Source: Nitrospirae bacterium JdFR-85
Lineage (GTDB): Bacteria; Nitrospirota; Thermodesulfovibrionia; Thermodesulfovibrionales; JdFR-85
Length of the DNA: 64,000 bases
NCBI GenBank assembly: GCA_002011745.1
Contig: MTOU01000013.1
Span: 62,186-126,185 of the forward strand
Direction: 5' to 3'
In this document: piece after piece, positions 50,075 through 59,352 of the stretch
How the letters are laid out: the number at the start of each line of letters is the position of its first letter
Numbering within the stretch: the first letter of the stretch is position 1
The notes under the pieces: model-generated
Seen by the model: the letters and a program-made list of their open reading frames with translations, nothing else
The model's database searches: none
Told to the model about the DNA's origin: nothing
Program-made: the position numbers and the translations under genes

Positions 50075-51283
50075 ATGAGATTGAAATATATCCTTGGCTG
50101 GTGTCTCTATGATTTTGCAAATTCCTCCTATTCTGCGGTTATTGCTGCTGTTGTATTCCCCGTGTACTTTGTAAACACGATTGCACCTTCTCAGCAGGTA
50201 GGTGACCTATGGTGGGGAAGGGCCATCTCCCTGAGCATGGCTATTGTTGCCATCAGTTCGCCCTTTATGGGAGGTATAGCTGACCACTCTGGCAGAAGAA
50301 AACTCATGCTTTTTCTCTACACCCTTACTTGTGCCCTTGCTGTAGGTCTGCTTATCTTCTCAGAGAGCCTCCCCTTGCATTTTATAGTCGCCCTTATCAT
50401 AATTGCAAATACCTCAATGGAGGGGGGACTTGTATTTTATAACGCCTATCTGCCGGACATAGCTCCAAAAGAGTACTACGGTAGAGTCTCTGGATGGGGC
50501 TTTGGTCTTGGATATCTTGGTTCTGCACTCTCGCTCTTTATAAGTATTTCTCTGTTAAAGAAAGGAGCTATCGAGATTGTCTGGCCTATGGTTTCAGTAT
50601 TCTTTATCATATTTTCTCTTCCTCTTTTTATCTTTCTACCACCAGACAGACCTAAGTCAGGAATCCTCATAGCTTCTATTAAAGGTCTAAGAGAAATAAC
50701 AGGGACCTTTAAAAAGATCTTGAAAGATAAGGACTTACGAGGATTCCTCCTTTCTTATTTCTTCTACAAGGATGCTATTAATACAATTATCGTCTTCTCC
50801 AGCATCTTTGCCTCAGTCACCTTAGGATTCACTCCTGAAGAGCTTGTGGTACTTTATCTTGTGGTCCAAGTGATGGCTATGATAGGTGCATTTGTCCTTG
50901 CATCTCCCTCTGACAGGTGGGGACCTAAAAAGGTGGTGATACTTATGGTCCTTTACTGGACTTTACTCACTACCTCTGCACTTTTTATAAATAAAAAAGT
51001 TTTCTGGGCAGTTGCAATCTTAGGAGGTTTAGGGCTTGGAAGTATCCAGTCCGCTTCACGAGCCCTGTTTTCTAAATTCATTCCATCTGGATCTGAGGCA
51101 GAGTATTTTGGTTTTTACTCCCTCGTGGGTAAAAGCTCAGCCATTGTTGGGCCTCTGATTTTTGGAAGTATCTCCTTTCTTGCAGGAAATCAGAGGTTTG
51201 CGGTCTTGTCAATAATAATCCTTTTTATCTTAGGACTTATATGTATACTGCCTGTTAAAGAGCCTTCTCAGACAAGTCCATAG
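50075..51283 (+). CDS. MFS transporter, UMF1/Atg22-like
   Basis: GWCLYDFANSSYSAVIAAVVFPVYF; polytopic; GLGLGSIQSASRALFSKFIP. Confidence 0.85.
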   Translation: MRLKYILGWCLYDFANSSYSAVIAAVVFPVYFVNTIAPSQQVGDLWWGRAISLSMAIVAISSPFMGGIADHSGRRKLMLFLYTLTCALAVGLLIFSESLPLHFIVALIIIANTSMEGGLVFYNAYLPDIAPKEYYGRVSGWGFGLGYLGSALSLFISISLLKKGAIEIVWPMVSVFFIIFSLPLFIFLPPDRPKSGILIASIKGLREITGTFKKILKDKDLRGFLLSYFFYKDAINTIIVFSSIFASVTLGFTPEELVVLYLVVQVMAMIGAFVLASPSDRWGPKKVVILMVLYWTLLTTSALFINKKVFWAVAILGGLGLGSIQSASRALFSKFIPSGSEAEYFGFYSLVGKSSAIVGPLIFGSISFLAGNQRFAVLSIIILFILGLICILPVKEPSQTSP

Positions 51284-52140
51284 TCTTTCATAACTGAATG
51301 GAGCTTCTCTTTATTCTTCTCTGACATCTCACACAGAGGCAGTCTCATCTCCTCTTTTATCTTACCCATCATAGCAAGGGCAGTTTTAACCGGTATCGGG
51401 TTAGTTTCAAGAAACATAGCGGCATTCAGAGGTTCAAGATAGTAATGTATATCTCTGGCTTCATCAATTCTGCCTTCTTCGCAGAGTCTACACATTTCAG
51501 ACACCTTCTTTGGCATCACATTTGCTGTAACAGATATCACGCCCTTGCCCCCAAGCATAAGTAGGGGAAATGTAGTGAAATCATCACCAGACAAGACAGT
51601 GATCTTATCACCACAGAGCCTTATAATATCGCTTACCTGTCTCATATTACCACTTGCCTCTTTGATGGCAACTATATTTTCTATCTCAGCAAGTCGTGCC
51701 ACCGTCTCTGGAGTAATATTGATAGCAGTTCTGCTCGGTACGTTGTACAGAACCAGTGGAAGACTTACGGAATCAGCCACTGTTCTGTAGTGACGGTATA
51801 TTCCCTCCTGTGTAGGTTTGTTATAGTAAGGTGCAACAAGCAGTGCCCCATCAGCGCCCAGCTTCTCTGCTTCCTTTGTCATCATTATGGTCTCTTCAGT
51901 GGAGTTAGCACCAGTGCCTGCAATAACAGGAATTCTCTTATTAACCTTATTAACCACAATCTCGATTACACGGTAATGTTCTTCATAGTTTAATGTGGCT
52001 GACTCGCCGGTGGTACCTACAGGTACGATAGCATTGGTTCCTTCAGATATATGCCATTCTACGAGCTCTTCCAAGGCCCTTTCATCAACCTTCCCATCTC
52101 TAAAAGGTGTAACAATTGCTACTATTGAACCTTTAAACAT
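51268..52140 (-). CDS. dapA: 4-hydroxy-tetrahydrodipicolinate synthase
   Basis: VPVGTTGESATLNYEEH, GALLVAPYYNKPTQEGIYRHY, LYNVPSRTAINI, IKEASGN. Confidence 0.97.
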   Translation of the reverse strand: MFKGSIVAIVTPFRDGKVDERALEELVEWHISEGTNAIVPVGTTGESATLNYEEHYRVIEIVVNKVNKRIPVIAGTGANSTEETIMMTKEAEKLGADGALLVAPYYNKPTQEGIYRHYRTVADSVSLPLVLYNVPSRTAINITPETVARLAEIENIVAIKEASGNMRQVSDIIRLCGDKITVLSGDDFTTFPLLMLGGKGVISVTANVMPKKVSEMCRLCEEGRIDEARDIHYYLEPLNAAMFLETNPIPVKTALAMMGKIKEEMRLPLCEMSEKNKEKLHSVMKDYGLV

Positions 52141-52157
52141 ACCTACCTCCCTTTATA

Positions 52158-52475
52158 TTAATCCTTGTATCTGAAACCAAGCCCTACCTGGTAATGGTCA
52201 TCCATTTTCTTGATCCATTTTACAAGACCATATTGGGGTATATTCTGGCCTCCATCATGTTTAATAGTAATAACATGTCCTCTCTGGAGGGGATAGGTGG
52301 TTATCATCCCAAACCCTTTCTCAGAGATATCGATAATCTTACCCTCTGCCTCTACCCTCACTGGCATACCAAATTCAATATTTGTAACAGAGAATTTGAT
52401 ATCATAATCAACTGCCTTTCTCGGAGCTTCTCTTCTGTCTTGCTGTTCTGAGGGTGCCTGTTTTAATTGTTCCAT
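52158..52475 (-). CDS. PilZ domain protein
   Basis: RREAPR (RxxxR) and DISEKGFGM (DxSxxG). Confidence 0.82.
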   Translation of the reverse strand: MEQLKQAPSEQQDRREAPRKAVDYDIKFSVTNIEFGMPVRVEAEGKIIDISEKGFGMITTYPLQRGHVITIKHDGGQNIPQYGLVKWIKKMDDHYQVGLGFRYKD

Positions 52476-53316
52476 AATACACCTCCTCTGCAGGCCCTGA
52501 GATATTTACCTCTCCATTCTCCGCCCACTCAACCCATAAATCCCCTCCAAGTAGATGGACTTTCACTTTTTTATTGGTAATTCCTTTATATGTAGTTATT
52601 ACAGCTGCTGCGGAGGCGCCTGTACCACAGGCAAGTGTCTCCCCCGCGCCTCTTTCCCATACCCTCATTTTTATCTCTCTTTTATTTAATACCTCTACGA
52701 ACTCTACATTTGTCCTTTCAGGAAATACAGTATGATTCTCTATTAATGGTCCATAATGGGCTACAGGAAAGGTATCGGTACTGTCCACAAAGATCACAGC
52801 ATGAGGATTTCCCATACTTACACAGGATATAGAAAACTCTCTGCCACCCACATTGAGTGGATAGTCGATGATCTCCTTTAGCCTTTTCTCTACATCTATA
52901 GGTATCTCATTAGGCTTAAATCTTGGACATCCCATATTTACCTTTATATTTCTACCGTCCTTTTCTGGCCTTATTATACCAGCAGGAGTTTCTATCTTGA
53001 GAGGATTTTTATTGCTGATTCTTCTACTCCATATATATTTTGCTAAGCATCTGATTCCATTACCACACATCTGAACCTCTGAACCATCGGCATTAAATAT
53101 CCTCATCCTGAAGTCTGCCTTCTCAGAAGGACATAGCAGAAGCATCTGATCGGCTCCTATACCAAATCTTCTCTGACAGAGTTTCTGACTTAAGGCTGAG
53201 AGTTCACTATTATTAAGGCTGCCCACTTCTGGTTGGGCTATGGTATCAATCAGAATAAAATCATTACCAAGCCCATGCATTTTAGTAAATTCTATTTCTA
53301 AACCCTTTTTCCTCAT
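52408..53316 (-). CDS. dapF: Diaminopimelate epimerase
   Basis: FTKMHGLGNDFILID, RIFNADGSEVQMCGNGIRCLAKY, VSMGNPHAV, ERGAGETLACGTGASAAAV. Confidence 0.97.
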   Translation of the reverse strand: MRKKGLEIEFTKMHGLGNDFILIDTIAQPEVGSLNNSELSALSQKLCQRRFGIGADQMLLLCPSEKADFRMRIFNADGSEVQMCGNGIRCLAKYIWSRRISNKNPLKIETPAGIIRPEKDGRNIKVNMGCPRFKPNEIPIDVEKRLKEIIDYPLNVGGREFSISCVSMGNPHAVIFVDSTDTFPVAHYGPLIENHTVFPERTNVEFVEVLNKREIKMRVWERGAGETLACGTGASAAAVITTYKGITNKKVKVHLLGGDLWVEWAENGEVNISGPAEEVYYGTIKTGTLRTARQKRSSEKGS

Positions 53317-54581
53317 ACCTCTACCAACCGCTCCCCTCTTATAAGGTCTTTATAAGTCTCTCTCTCTCTAATAAGATAGTGTTCTTTACCTTTAACCATC
53401 ACCTCAGCCACCCTTGGACGACTATTGTAATTGGAGCTCATTGAGAATCCATAGGCCCCTGCACTCATGACAGCAATCAGTTCCCCTGGCTTCAGTTGTG
53501 GAATCTCCCTCTCACGTGCAAGAAAGTCTCCCGACTCACAGATGGGACCTACTATATCAGCAATTATACCCTTTCTCCTAACCTTTTTAACAGGTACAAT
53601 TCTGTGATAGGCTCCATATAAAGTAGGCCTCATCAGATCATTCATGGCAGCATCAACAATCACAAATTCCTTACCAAGTCCAGGCTTTGTATAAAGCACC
53701 CTTGTTACCAATATACCGGCATTACCAACTATTGATCTACCAGGCTCCAGAATAAGGGTCATTCTACTATCCCTTAAGATAGGCAACAGCCTCTTTGCAA
53801 GCTCTTTTGGATGGGGAGGTTTTTCGCTTTCATACTGGATACCAAGGCCGCCTCCAATATCGAGATATCTAATATTTATATCCTCCTTCTTTAACTCTTC
53901 AACCAATATTAATACCCTTTTTAAGGCATCCACAAAGGGCTGAGCAGAGGTTATTTGCGAGCCTATATGTTTATGAACACCTACTACATCAATATTTTTT
54001 AGGCTCTTTGCAAGTCTATAGTGCTCAAGGGCTTCTTCTATAGGAATACCAAACTTATGCTCCTTCAGACCTGTTGAGATATAGGGATGAGTCTCAGGGT
54101 CTATATCAGGGTTTATTCTAAGAGCAATCCTTGCCCTCTTAGACAATCTGCCTGCTACCTCATCTATCTTTTTCAACTCTTGCTCAGATTCTACATTAAA
54201 CATTAAAATTCCTTTTTTAAGGGCAAAATCAATCTCTTCCTCTGTCTTGCCCACCCCTGCATAAACAATCCTACTTGGTCTTATACCTGCTTTTGTAGCC
54301 CTGTAGAGTTCACCACCTGAGACTATATCAGCACCTGAGCCGAGACTGCCAAGAAGACGTAGTATCGAGAGGTTTGAATTCGCCTTTACTGCATAACATA
54401 TCAGATGGGGGATTGAGTCAAAGGAGTCATCATAGGCCTTAAAATGTCTTACAAGGGTTTTGTAACTGTATATATAAAGTGGAGAGCCATACTCATTAAT
54501 GAGTTCACGCACAGGTATATCTTCTGCATATAGCTCATTCTGTATGTACCGAAAAAAATGCATGCTTAAATATTTTTGCAT
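53313..54581 (-). CDS. lysA: Diaminopimelate decarboxylase (start may be internal, e.g. MHFFRY)
   Basis: YGSPLYIYSY, CYAVKANSNLSIL, VGVHKHIGSQI, LDIGGGLGI, EPGRSIVGNAG, GAYGFSMSSNYNSRPR. Confidence 0.96.
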   Translation of the reverse strand: MQKYLSMHFFRYIQNELYAEDIPVRELINEYGSPLYIYSYKTLVRHFKAYDDSFDSIPHLICYAVKANSNLSILRLLGSLGSGADIVSGGELYRATKAGIRPSRIVYAGVGKTEEEIDFALKKGILMFNVESEQELKKIDEVAGRLSKRARIALRINPDIDPETHPYISTGLKEHKFGIPIEEALEHYRLAKSLKNIDVVGVHKHIGSQITSAQPFVDALKRVLILVEELKKEDINIRYLDIGGGLGIQYESEKPPHPKELAKRLLPILRDSRMTLILEPGRSIVGNAGILVTRVLYTKPGLGKEFVIVDAAMNDLMRPTLYGAYHRIVPVKKVRRKGIIADIVGPICESGDFLAREREIPQLKPGELIAVMSAGAYGFSMSSNYNSRPRVAEVMVKGKEHYLIRERETYKDLIRGERLVEV

Positions 54582-54727
54582 ACATACAAAAATTATGTCA
54601 AAAAACTAATTTACTTATTCCAAAAATCCGAATTTAATAAATTAAGGAACCTGCACAACTGTAGGGCTGTGTATCTTTGTTAGTTAAAACTATAAGCTTT
54701 TTTTATTATTATATTAAAAATAAATAA

Positions 54728-54757
54728 TTGACAATAATCATTCTAATATGATATAAA
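54728..54757 (+). promoter_or_regulatory. Putative PerR/Fur-gene promoter with overlapping Fur-like operator
   Basis: TTGACA then ATATAAA at 17-18 nt spacing; overlapping AATAATCATTCTA resembles the half of the Fur box GATAATCATTATC. Confidence 0.5.
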
Positions 54758-54763
54758 TTATTT

Positions 54764-55225
54764 ATGAGAAATAATTCTGAAATAAAAAAGAGTATAGATT
54801 TGGGGAAGTACAGAGAGATAGGGTTGAAGTTAACACCTCAGAGGCTTGCTATTCTCGAGTACTTAGATGGCAACACCTCTCATCCTTCTGCAGAGGATAT
54901 ATACAGGGTGGTGAAGAGGAGGTTTCCTACCATGTCTTTTGCAACGGTTTATAACACTCTTGAGATCCTCAGAAAGAGAGGATTAATCCTGGAGTTAATA
55001 ATAGATCCTGAGAGAAAGAGGTATGATCCTAATATAGAGCCTCATCATCATATAATATGCATAAAATGCAAAAGGATAGTAGATGTATATATGGACTTCG
55101 AAGTAAAGATACCTGATGCGCATAGCCATGGCTTTAAGGTTTTAGGGAATCATATAGAGTTTTATGGGCTCTGTAATGAGTGCAGAACAGAAAGGCCTCC
55201 ATTGAGAGGCAAAAAAGATAATTAA
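54764..55225 (+). CDS. Fur-family regulator (PerR-like)
   Basis: KLTPQRLAILEYL, HPSAEDIYRVVKRRFPTMSFATVYNTLEIL, DPNIEPHHHIICIKCKRIVD, YGLCNEC. Confidence 0.92.
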   Translation: MRNNSEIKKSIDLGKYREIGLKLTPQRLAILEYLDGNTSHPSAEDIYRVVKRRFPTMSFATVYNTLEILRKRGLILELIIDPERKRYDPNIEPHHHIICIKCKRIVDVYMDFEVKIPDAHSHGFKVLGNHIEFYGLCNECRTERPPLRGKKDN

Positions 55226-55246
55226 TGATTTTTCAGGAGGTATAAA

Positions 55247-55354
55247 ATGGCGGTATTTAAATGTGAAAAGTGTGGAGCAACAAAGGAAGGCAGATGCAAA
55301 CCCAAAAAGTGTCCAAAATGCGGGGCAACAGGAACAATGAAGAAGGAGCCTTAA
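55247..55354 (+). CDS. 35-aa rubredoxin/zinc-ribbon-like microprotein
   Basis: MAVFKCEKCGATKEGRCKPKKCPKCGATGTMKKEP*; CxxC..CxxxxCxxC; RBS CAGGAGG; absent from ORF track. Confidence 0.75.
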   Translation: MAVFKCEKCGATKEGRCKPKKCPKCGATGTMKKEP

Positions 55355-55408
55355 CTAAATAGTTGACATTGAACTAAAGATTTCAGATAATGGAAAAAGG
55401 AGGGAGTT

Positions 55409-55633
55409 GTGCATTTAAAAAAGAAACAGCTTGCCACAAATGGGAGGAAGACAATGCAGGACAAAAAAGTTGAACAAGACTCTACTTGCTTACAGGTTCA
55501 TCAGATGTCTTTTCCCATGGAATTAACATGTCCCCGTTGTGGGGGAGAGATCGAACTCTGGAGTGATGAGGGAGAGACTATCTGTGGACTATGCGGGTAT
55601 CTTGTTTTCGGTCATGAGAGATTTATTAATTAA
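55409..55633 (+). CDS. Small zinc-ribbon protein (alternative ATG start at 55454)
   Basis: ELTCPRCGGEIELWSDEGETICGLCGYLVFGHE with CxxC/CxxC. Confidence 0.65.
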   Translation: MHLKKKQLATNGRKTMQDKKVEQDSTCLQVHQMSFPMELTCPRCGGEIELWSDEGETICGLCGYLVFGHERFIN

Positions 55634-55655
55634 AGATTAAGAAAGAGAGGTTTAG

Positions 55656-56150
55656 ATGGGACTTACAGAAACTGTGGAAAGAGCTATAAAAATGGAGACA
55701 GATGCAGTGAAGTTCTATAAAGAGGCTTCACAAAAGACATCGCATCCCTTTGGCAGAAAGATGTTTGAGGGCTTTGTGAAGGATGAGGCGAGGCACTTGA
55801 GAATGCTTGAGGATATTCTGAAGGGACTGGATATCGATCCTCATGTCCAGTGCTTAGGTGATGTAAGAACAGTCTTTTCTGACCTAAGGGATCAGATGTT
55901 AGAAAGAATTACAGCAACCACAGATGAGAAAGAGGCTATAAGGGTTGCAATGGAGATGGAACAGGAAGGATACAGATACTACAAGGAAGCAATGCAAAAG
56001 GCTACTGACCCTACAGAAAAGAGACTCTTTGAAGTGCTCATGAAAGAAGAAGAGAGGCACTATCAACTACTCAACAATACCTATAGTTTCCTTGAGGACA
56101 CTGGCAATTGGTTTATGTGGAAAGAGCTTAGTATTGTTGAAGGTGGATAG
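55656..56150 (+). CDS. Rubrerythrin/ferritin-like diiron protein without rubredoxin domain
   Basis: AIKMETDAVKFYKEA..FVKDEARHLRML; AMEMEQEGYRYYKEA..LMKEEERHYQLL. Confidence 0.9.
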   Translation: MGLTETVERAIKMETDAVKFYKEASQKTSHPFGRKMFEGFVKDEARHLRMLEDILKGLDIDPHVQCLGDVRTVFSDLRDQMLERITATTDEKEAIRVAMEMEQEGYRYYKEAMQKATDPTEKRLFEVLMKEEERHYQLLNNTYSFLEDTGNWFMWKELSIVEGG

Positions 56151-56189
56151 GACAATGCCTATTATTAAAATTTTTCAGGAGGTAACATA

Positions 56190-57407
56190 ATGAAGGCTAT
56201 TGAGATTAAGCCACAGATCTACTGGATTGGAGCTATTGACTGGGCTGTAAGAGACTTTCATGGCTATATTACCCCAAATGGGACAACCTATAATAACTAT
56301 CTCATTGTAGACGAAGAGATTACACTTGTGGATACTGTCAAGTATGAATTCGCAGAAATAGGACTTTCAAATCTACGCAATATTATTGAACCCTCAAAGG
56401 TCAAAAATCTAATAGTCAACCATATTGAGAATGACCATATGGGAGCACTTGCTCTGTTTATGGAGCAGATGCCGAATGCCACTGTTTATATTACAAAGAG
56501 AGGCAGGCAAGGGCTGGAGAGATTCTTTGATGTATCAAGATGGAGGATTAAAGAAGTCAAAACAGGAGATGAATTAAAAATAGGAAAGTATACCCTGCAG
56601 TTTATTGAGACTCCAATGCTCCATTGGCCTGATTCAATGATGACCTATGTTAAGGAGGCAAAACTTCTGATCTCACAGGATGCATTTGGACAGCACATGG
56701 CTTCAACTGCAAGATTTGATGATGATTTTGTAGAGAATGCCTCTTATGCAGAACTGGAGGATGCGGTTATTGACTATTATGCAAATATCCTGATGCCCTT
56801 CGGAAAGTTAATAAGGTCAAAAATAAAACAGATTCAGGATCTCGGCATTGAGATCGATATGATAGCTCCTGATCATGGAATTATATGGAGACGAGAGCCA
56901 GAGAAAGTAATCCAGATGTATCTTGATATGGCAGAGGGCAAAACCAACCTAAGGGTAACAGTTGTCTATGATACCATGTGGCATAGTACTGAGATAATGA
57001 CACAACCAATAATGCAGGGTATTAAAGATGAAGGGGTAGACTGTAAGGTAATAAAACTGAGAGCCACTCCTATGAGTGTAGCAATAAAGGAGTTCTGGAA
57101 GTCCAGAGGAATTCTGGTGGGTTCTCCCACACTGAATAATGAGGTCTTCCCCTCTGTAGCAGAATTCATTATACATCTGAGAGGATTAAGACCCTCAAGC
57201 AGGATTGCAGGCGCATTTGGTAGTTATGGATGGGGAGGAGGTGCAGTAAAATGGCTCTATCAAGAGTTTAAGAATATGAAACTCGAGATATTCGAGCCAG
57301 GCATTCAGACCCAATACAGACCAACAACAGATGAGATGAGAAAGTGTTATGAGTTTGGTAGGGAATTTGCTAAAAAAGTGAAGGAGTACCATCAACAATT
57401 CCAATAG
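56190..57407 (+). CDS. Flavodiiron protein (FprA/Roo-like)
   Basis: VNHIENDHMGAL metal ligands, MLHWPDSM, SQDAFGQH; flavodoxin domain VYDTMWHSTE, GSPTLNN, FGSYGWGGGA. Confidence 0.94.
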   Translation: MKAIEIKPQIYWIGAIDWAVRDFHGYITPNGTTYNNYLIVDEEITLVDTVKYEFAEIGLSNLRNIIEPSKVKNLIVNHIENDHMGALALFMEQMPNATVYITKRGRQGLERFFDVSRWRIKEVKTGDELKIGKYTLQFIETPMLHWPDSMMTYVKEAKLLISQDAFGQHMASTARFDDDFVENASYAELEDAVIDYYANILMPFGKLIRSKIKQIQDLGIEIDMIAPDHGIIWRREPEKVIQMYLDMAEGKTNLRVTVVYDTMWHSTEIMTQPIMQGIKDEGVDCKVIKLRATPMSVAIKEFWKSRGILVGSPTLNNEVFPSVAEFIIHLRGLRPSSRIAGAFGSYGWGGGAVKWLYQEFKNMKLEIFEPGIQTQYRPTTDEMRKCYEFGREFAKKVKEYHQQFQ

Positions 57408-57422
57408 AGGGAGGTCTGAAGC

Positions 57423-57554
57423 ATGCAGTACAAATGTATAGTCTGTGGATACATCTATGATGAAACAAAGGAGGGAACTCCCTTTACAGAGTTGCCTGAT
57501 GACTGGAATTGTCCAGTCTGCAATGCCCCAAAAGAGGCTTTCGAGCCTGTATAG
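57423..57554 (+). CDS. Rubredoxin (43 aa)
   Basis: [43 protein letters not shown]; absent from ORF track. Confidence 0.93.
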   Translation: MQYKCIVCGYIYDETKEGTPFTELPDDWNCPVCNAPKEAFEPV

Positions 57555-57589
57555 AGCAGAATTCTTAAAAGTTTAAAAGGAGGTTAAAG

Positions 57590-57964
57590 ATGGCAGAGAA
57601 AGGTTTATTCTGTGGAATAAACAGACCACAGGACCCTACAAATCTTACAGAATTAGAGAAAAAACATATACCTGTGGTAAGCTGCCCTGACACTGTCAAG
57701 GCAGGAGAACCCTTTCAGGTGACTATTAAGGTAGGTGAGATTCCCCATGTAATGGATGAAGGGCACCATATCCAGTGGATAGAGGTCTACTTTGGCCAGA
57801 ACTTTTATGTTAGAGTTGACCTTACTCCTGTTTTTACAAGACCAGATGTAACCATTACACTTGTTAAAGGAGGCAAACACAGGACTTCAACTCTCAGGGT
57901 TGTGGAGAGATGCAATCTTCACGGTCTTTGGGAAGCTACAAAAGAAATAACAATAATAGAATAA
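57590..57964 (+). CDS. Superoxide reductase (neelaredoxin/desulfoferrodoxin family)
   Basis: EKKHIPVV, GEIPHVMDEGHHIQWIEVYFG, VVERCNLHGLWE active-site ligands. Confidence 0.93.
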   Translation: MAEKGLFCGINRPQDPTNLTELEKKHIPVVSCPDTVKAGEPFQVTIKVGEIPHVMDEGHHIQWIEVYFGQNFYVRVDLTPVFTRPDVTITLVKGGKHRTSTLRVVERCNLHGLWEATKEITIIE

Positions 57965-57979
57965 GAAGGAGGTATTAGT

Positions 57980-58597
57980 ATGACAAACTTAGAGGATATC
58001 TGCTGTGGCCTTAGAGTAGGTCAGAAGGTACCTGACTTAGAGATGGATACATATGAGCCATCAAAGGGCAGATTTGGGAAGTTTAGACTCTCAAGAATCC
58101 TGAAAAATAAAAAGTGGGTGGTGCTATTCTTCTATCCTGCTGATTTTACCTTTGTCTGTCCTACAGAGCTTGCAGATGTAGCAGAGAAATACAAAGAGAT
58201 TAAGAAGCTGGGGGCGGAGGTTGTCTCTGTCAGCACTGATACCCACTTTGTCCATATGGCATGGCATAAAGATGAGAAGCTTCTTGAGAATGTAAAATAT
58301 CCAATGGGAGCAGATCCTACAGGAAATATATCACGGCTGTTCGGTGTCTATGATGAGCAGACAGGCCTTGCTCTGCGGGGAACTTTTATTATTAATCCCA
58401 ATGGTATACTTGTAAGCTCCGAAGTGAACTACTATAATGTGGGACGGAATGCCGATGAACTGTTGAGAAAACTCAAAGGGTTCATCCATGTCTACAACCA
58501 TCCAGATGAGGCCTGTCCTGCAAAATGGGATGAAGGAGAGAAGACGCTGAAGCCCGGCGAAGAACTTGTTGGAAGGGTTTATGAAGCTCTGCAGTAA
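57980..58597 (+). CDS. Peroxiredoxin (AhpC/Prx family)
   Basis: VVLFFYPADFTFVCPTELADVA, DTHFVHMAWHK, DEACPAKWDEGEKTLKPG. Confidence 0.95.
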   Translation: MTNLEDICCGLRVGQKVPDLEMDTYEPSKGRFGKFRLSRILKNKKWVVLFFYPADFTFVCPTELADVAEKYKEIKKLGAEVVSVSTDTHFVHMAWHKDEKLLENVKYPMGADPTGNISRLFGVYDEQTGLALRGTFIINPNGILVSSEVNYYNVGRNADELLRKLKGFIHVYNHPDEACPAKWDEGEKTLKPGEELVGRVYEALQ

Positions 58598-58617
58598 ACA
58601 TTAATAAGGAGGATATT

Positions 58618-58746
58618 ATGGGTGTAAGAAAAGTGGGTGAAAAATACAGATGCAATGTATGTGGCAATGAGGTTGTGGTTACTAAGGTCGGCGGAGGAGA
58701 CCTCGTCTGTTGTGGCCAGCCTATGGAATTAATAGGTGAGGAATAA
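58618..58746 (+). CDS. Desulforedoxin-like microprotein (42 aa)
   Basis: MGVRKVGEKYRCNVCGNEVVVTKVGGGDLVCCGQPMELIGEE*; CxxC/CC site; absent from ORF track. Confidence 0.92.
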   Translation: MGVRKVGEKYRCNVCGNEVVVTKVGGGDLVCCGQPMELIGEE

Positions 58747-58785
58747 ACAAATTAATATAGAAATATAGATAAAGAAGGAGGTTAT

Positions 58786-59280
58786 ATGTCAAAGACAGAA
58801 AAAAACCTGCAGGAGGCATTTGCAGGTGAGTCACAGGCAAATAGGAAGTATCTTGCCTTTGCCAAAAAGGCAGAACAGGAAGGTTATCCTCAAGTAGCAA
58901 GACTCTTCAGGGCTGTAGCAGAGGCAGAGACTGTGCATGCTCTTAATCATCTAAAGGAGCTTGGTGAGATTAGAAGCACAAAGGAGAATCTTGAGGCTGC
59001 CATCAATGGTGAGACTTATGAATTTCAGAGCATGTATCCTCCAATGATTGCAGATGCAGAAACAGAGGGCAATGAAGGAGCAAAAAGGAGCTTCCATTTC
59101 GCCAATGAAGTGGAGAAGATACATGCAGAGCTTTACAGGAAGACACTTGAAACCCTTGATAACAAAACCATGGTGGATTATTATGTCTGTCAGATCTGTG
59201 GAAACACTGTAGAAGCCGAGGCTCCTGAAACCTGTCCAATATGTGGTGCAAAAAGAGGTATGTTTAAAAAAATAGAGTAA
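58786..59280 (+). CDS. Rubrerythrin with C-terminal rubredoxin domain
   Basis: NLQEAFAGESQANRKYLAFAKKAEQEG; C-term YVCQICGNTVEAEAPETCPICGAKRGMFKKI. Confidence 0.95.
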   Translation: MSKTEKNLQEAFAGESQANRKYLAFAKKAEQEGYPQVARLFRAVAEAETVHALNHLKELGEIRSTKENLEAAINGETYEFQSMYPPMIADAETEGNEGAKRSFHFANEVEKIHAELYRKTLETLDNKTMVDYYVCQICGNTVEAEAPETCPICGAKRGMFKKIE

Positions 59281-59290
59281 AAATAAAAAC

Positions 59291-59321
59291 TTGGAAAGGG
59301 GCAAAACTTGCCCCTTTCCAA
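59291..59321. terminator. Perfect 14-bp hairpin after rubrerythrin
   Basis: TTGGAAAGGGGCAA-AAC-TTGCCCCTTTCCAA; T-rich side is on the minus strand. Confidence 0.65.
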
Positions 59322-59352
59322 AAATATTGAAAGGATGAGCAAGAAAGCGTAA

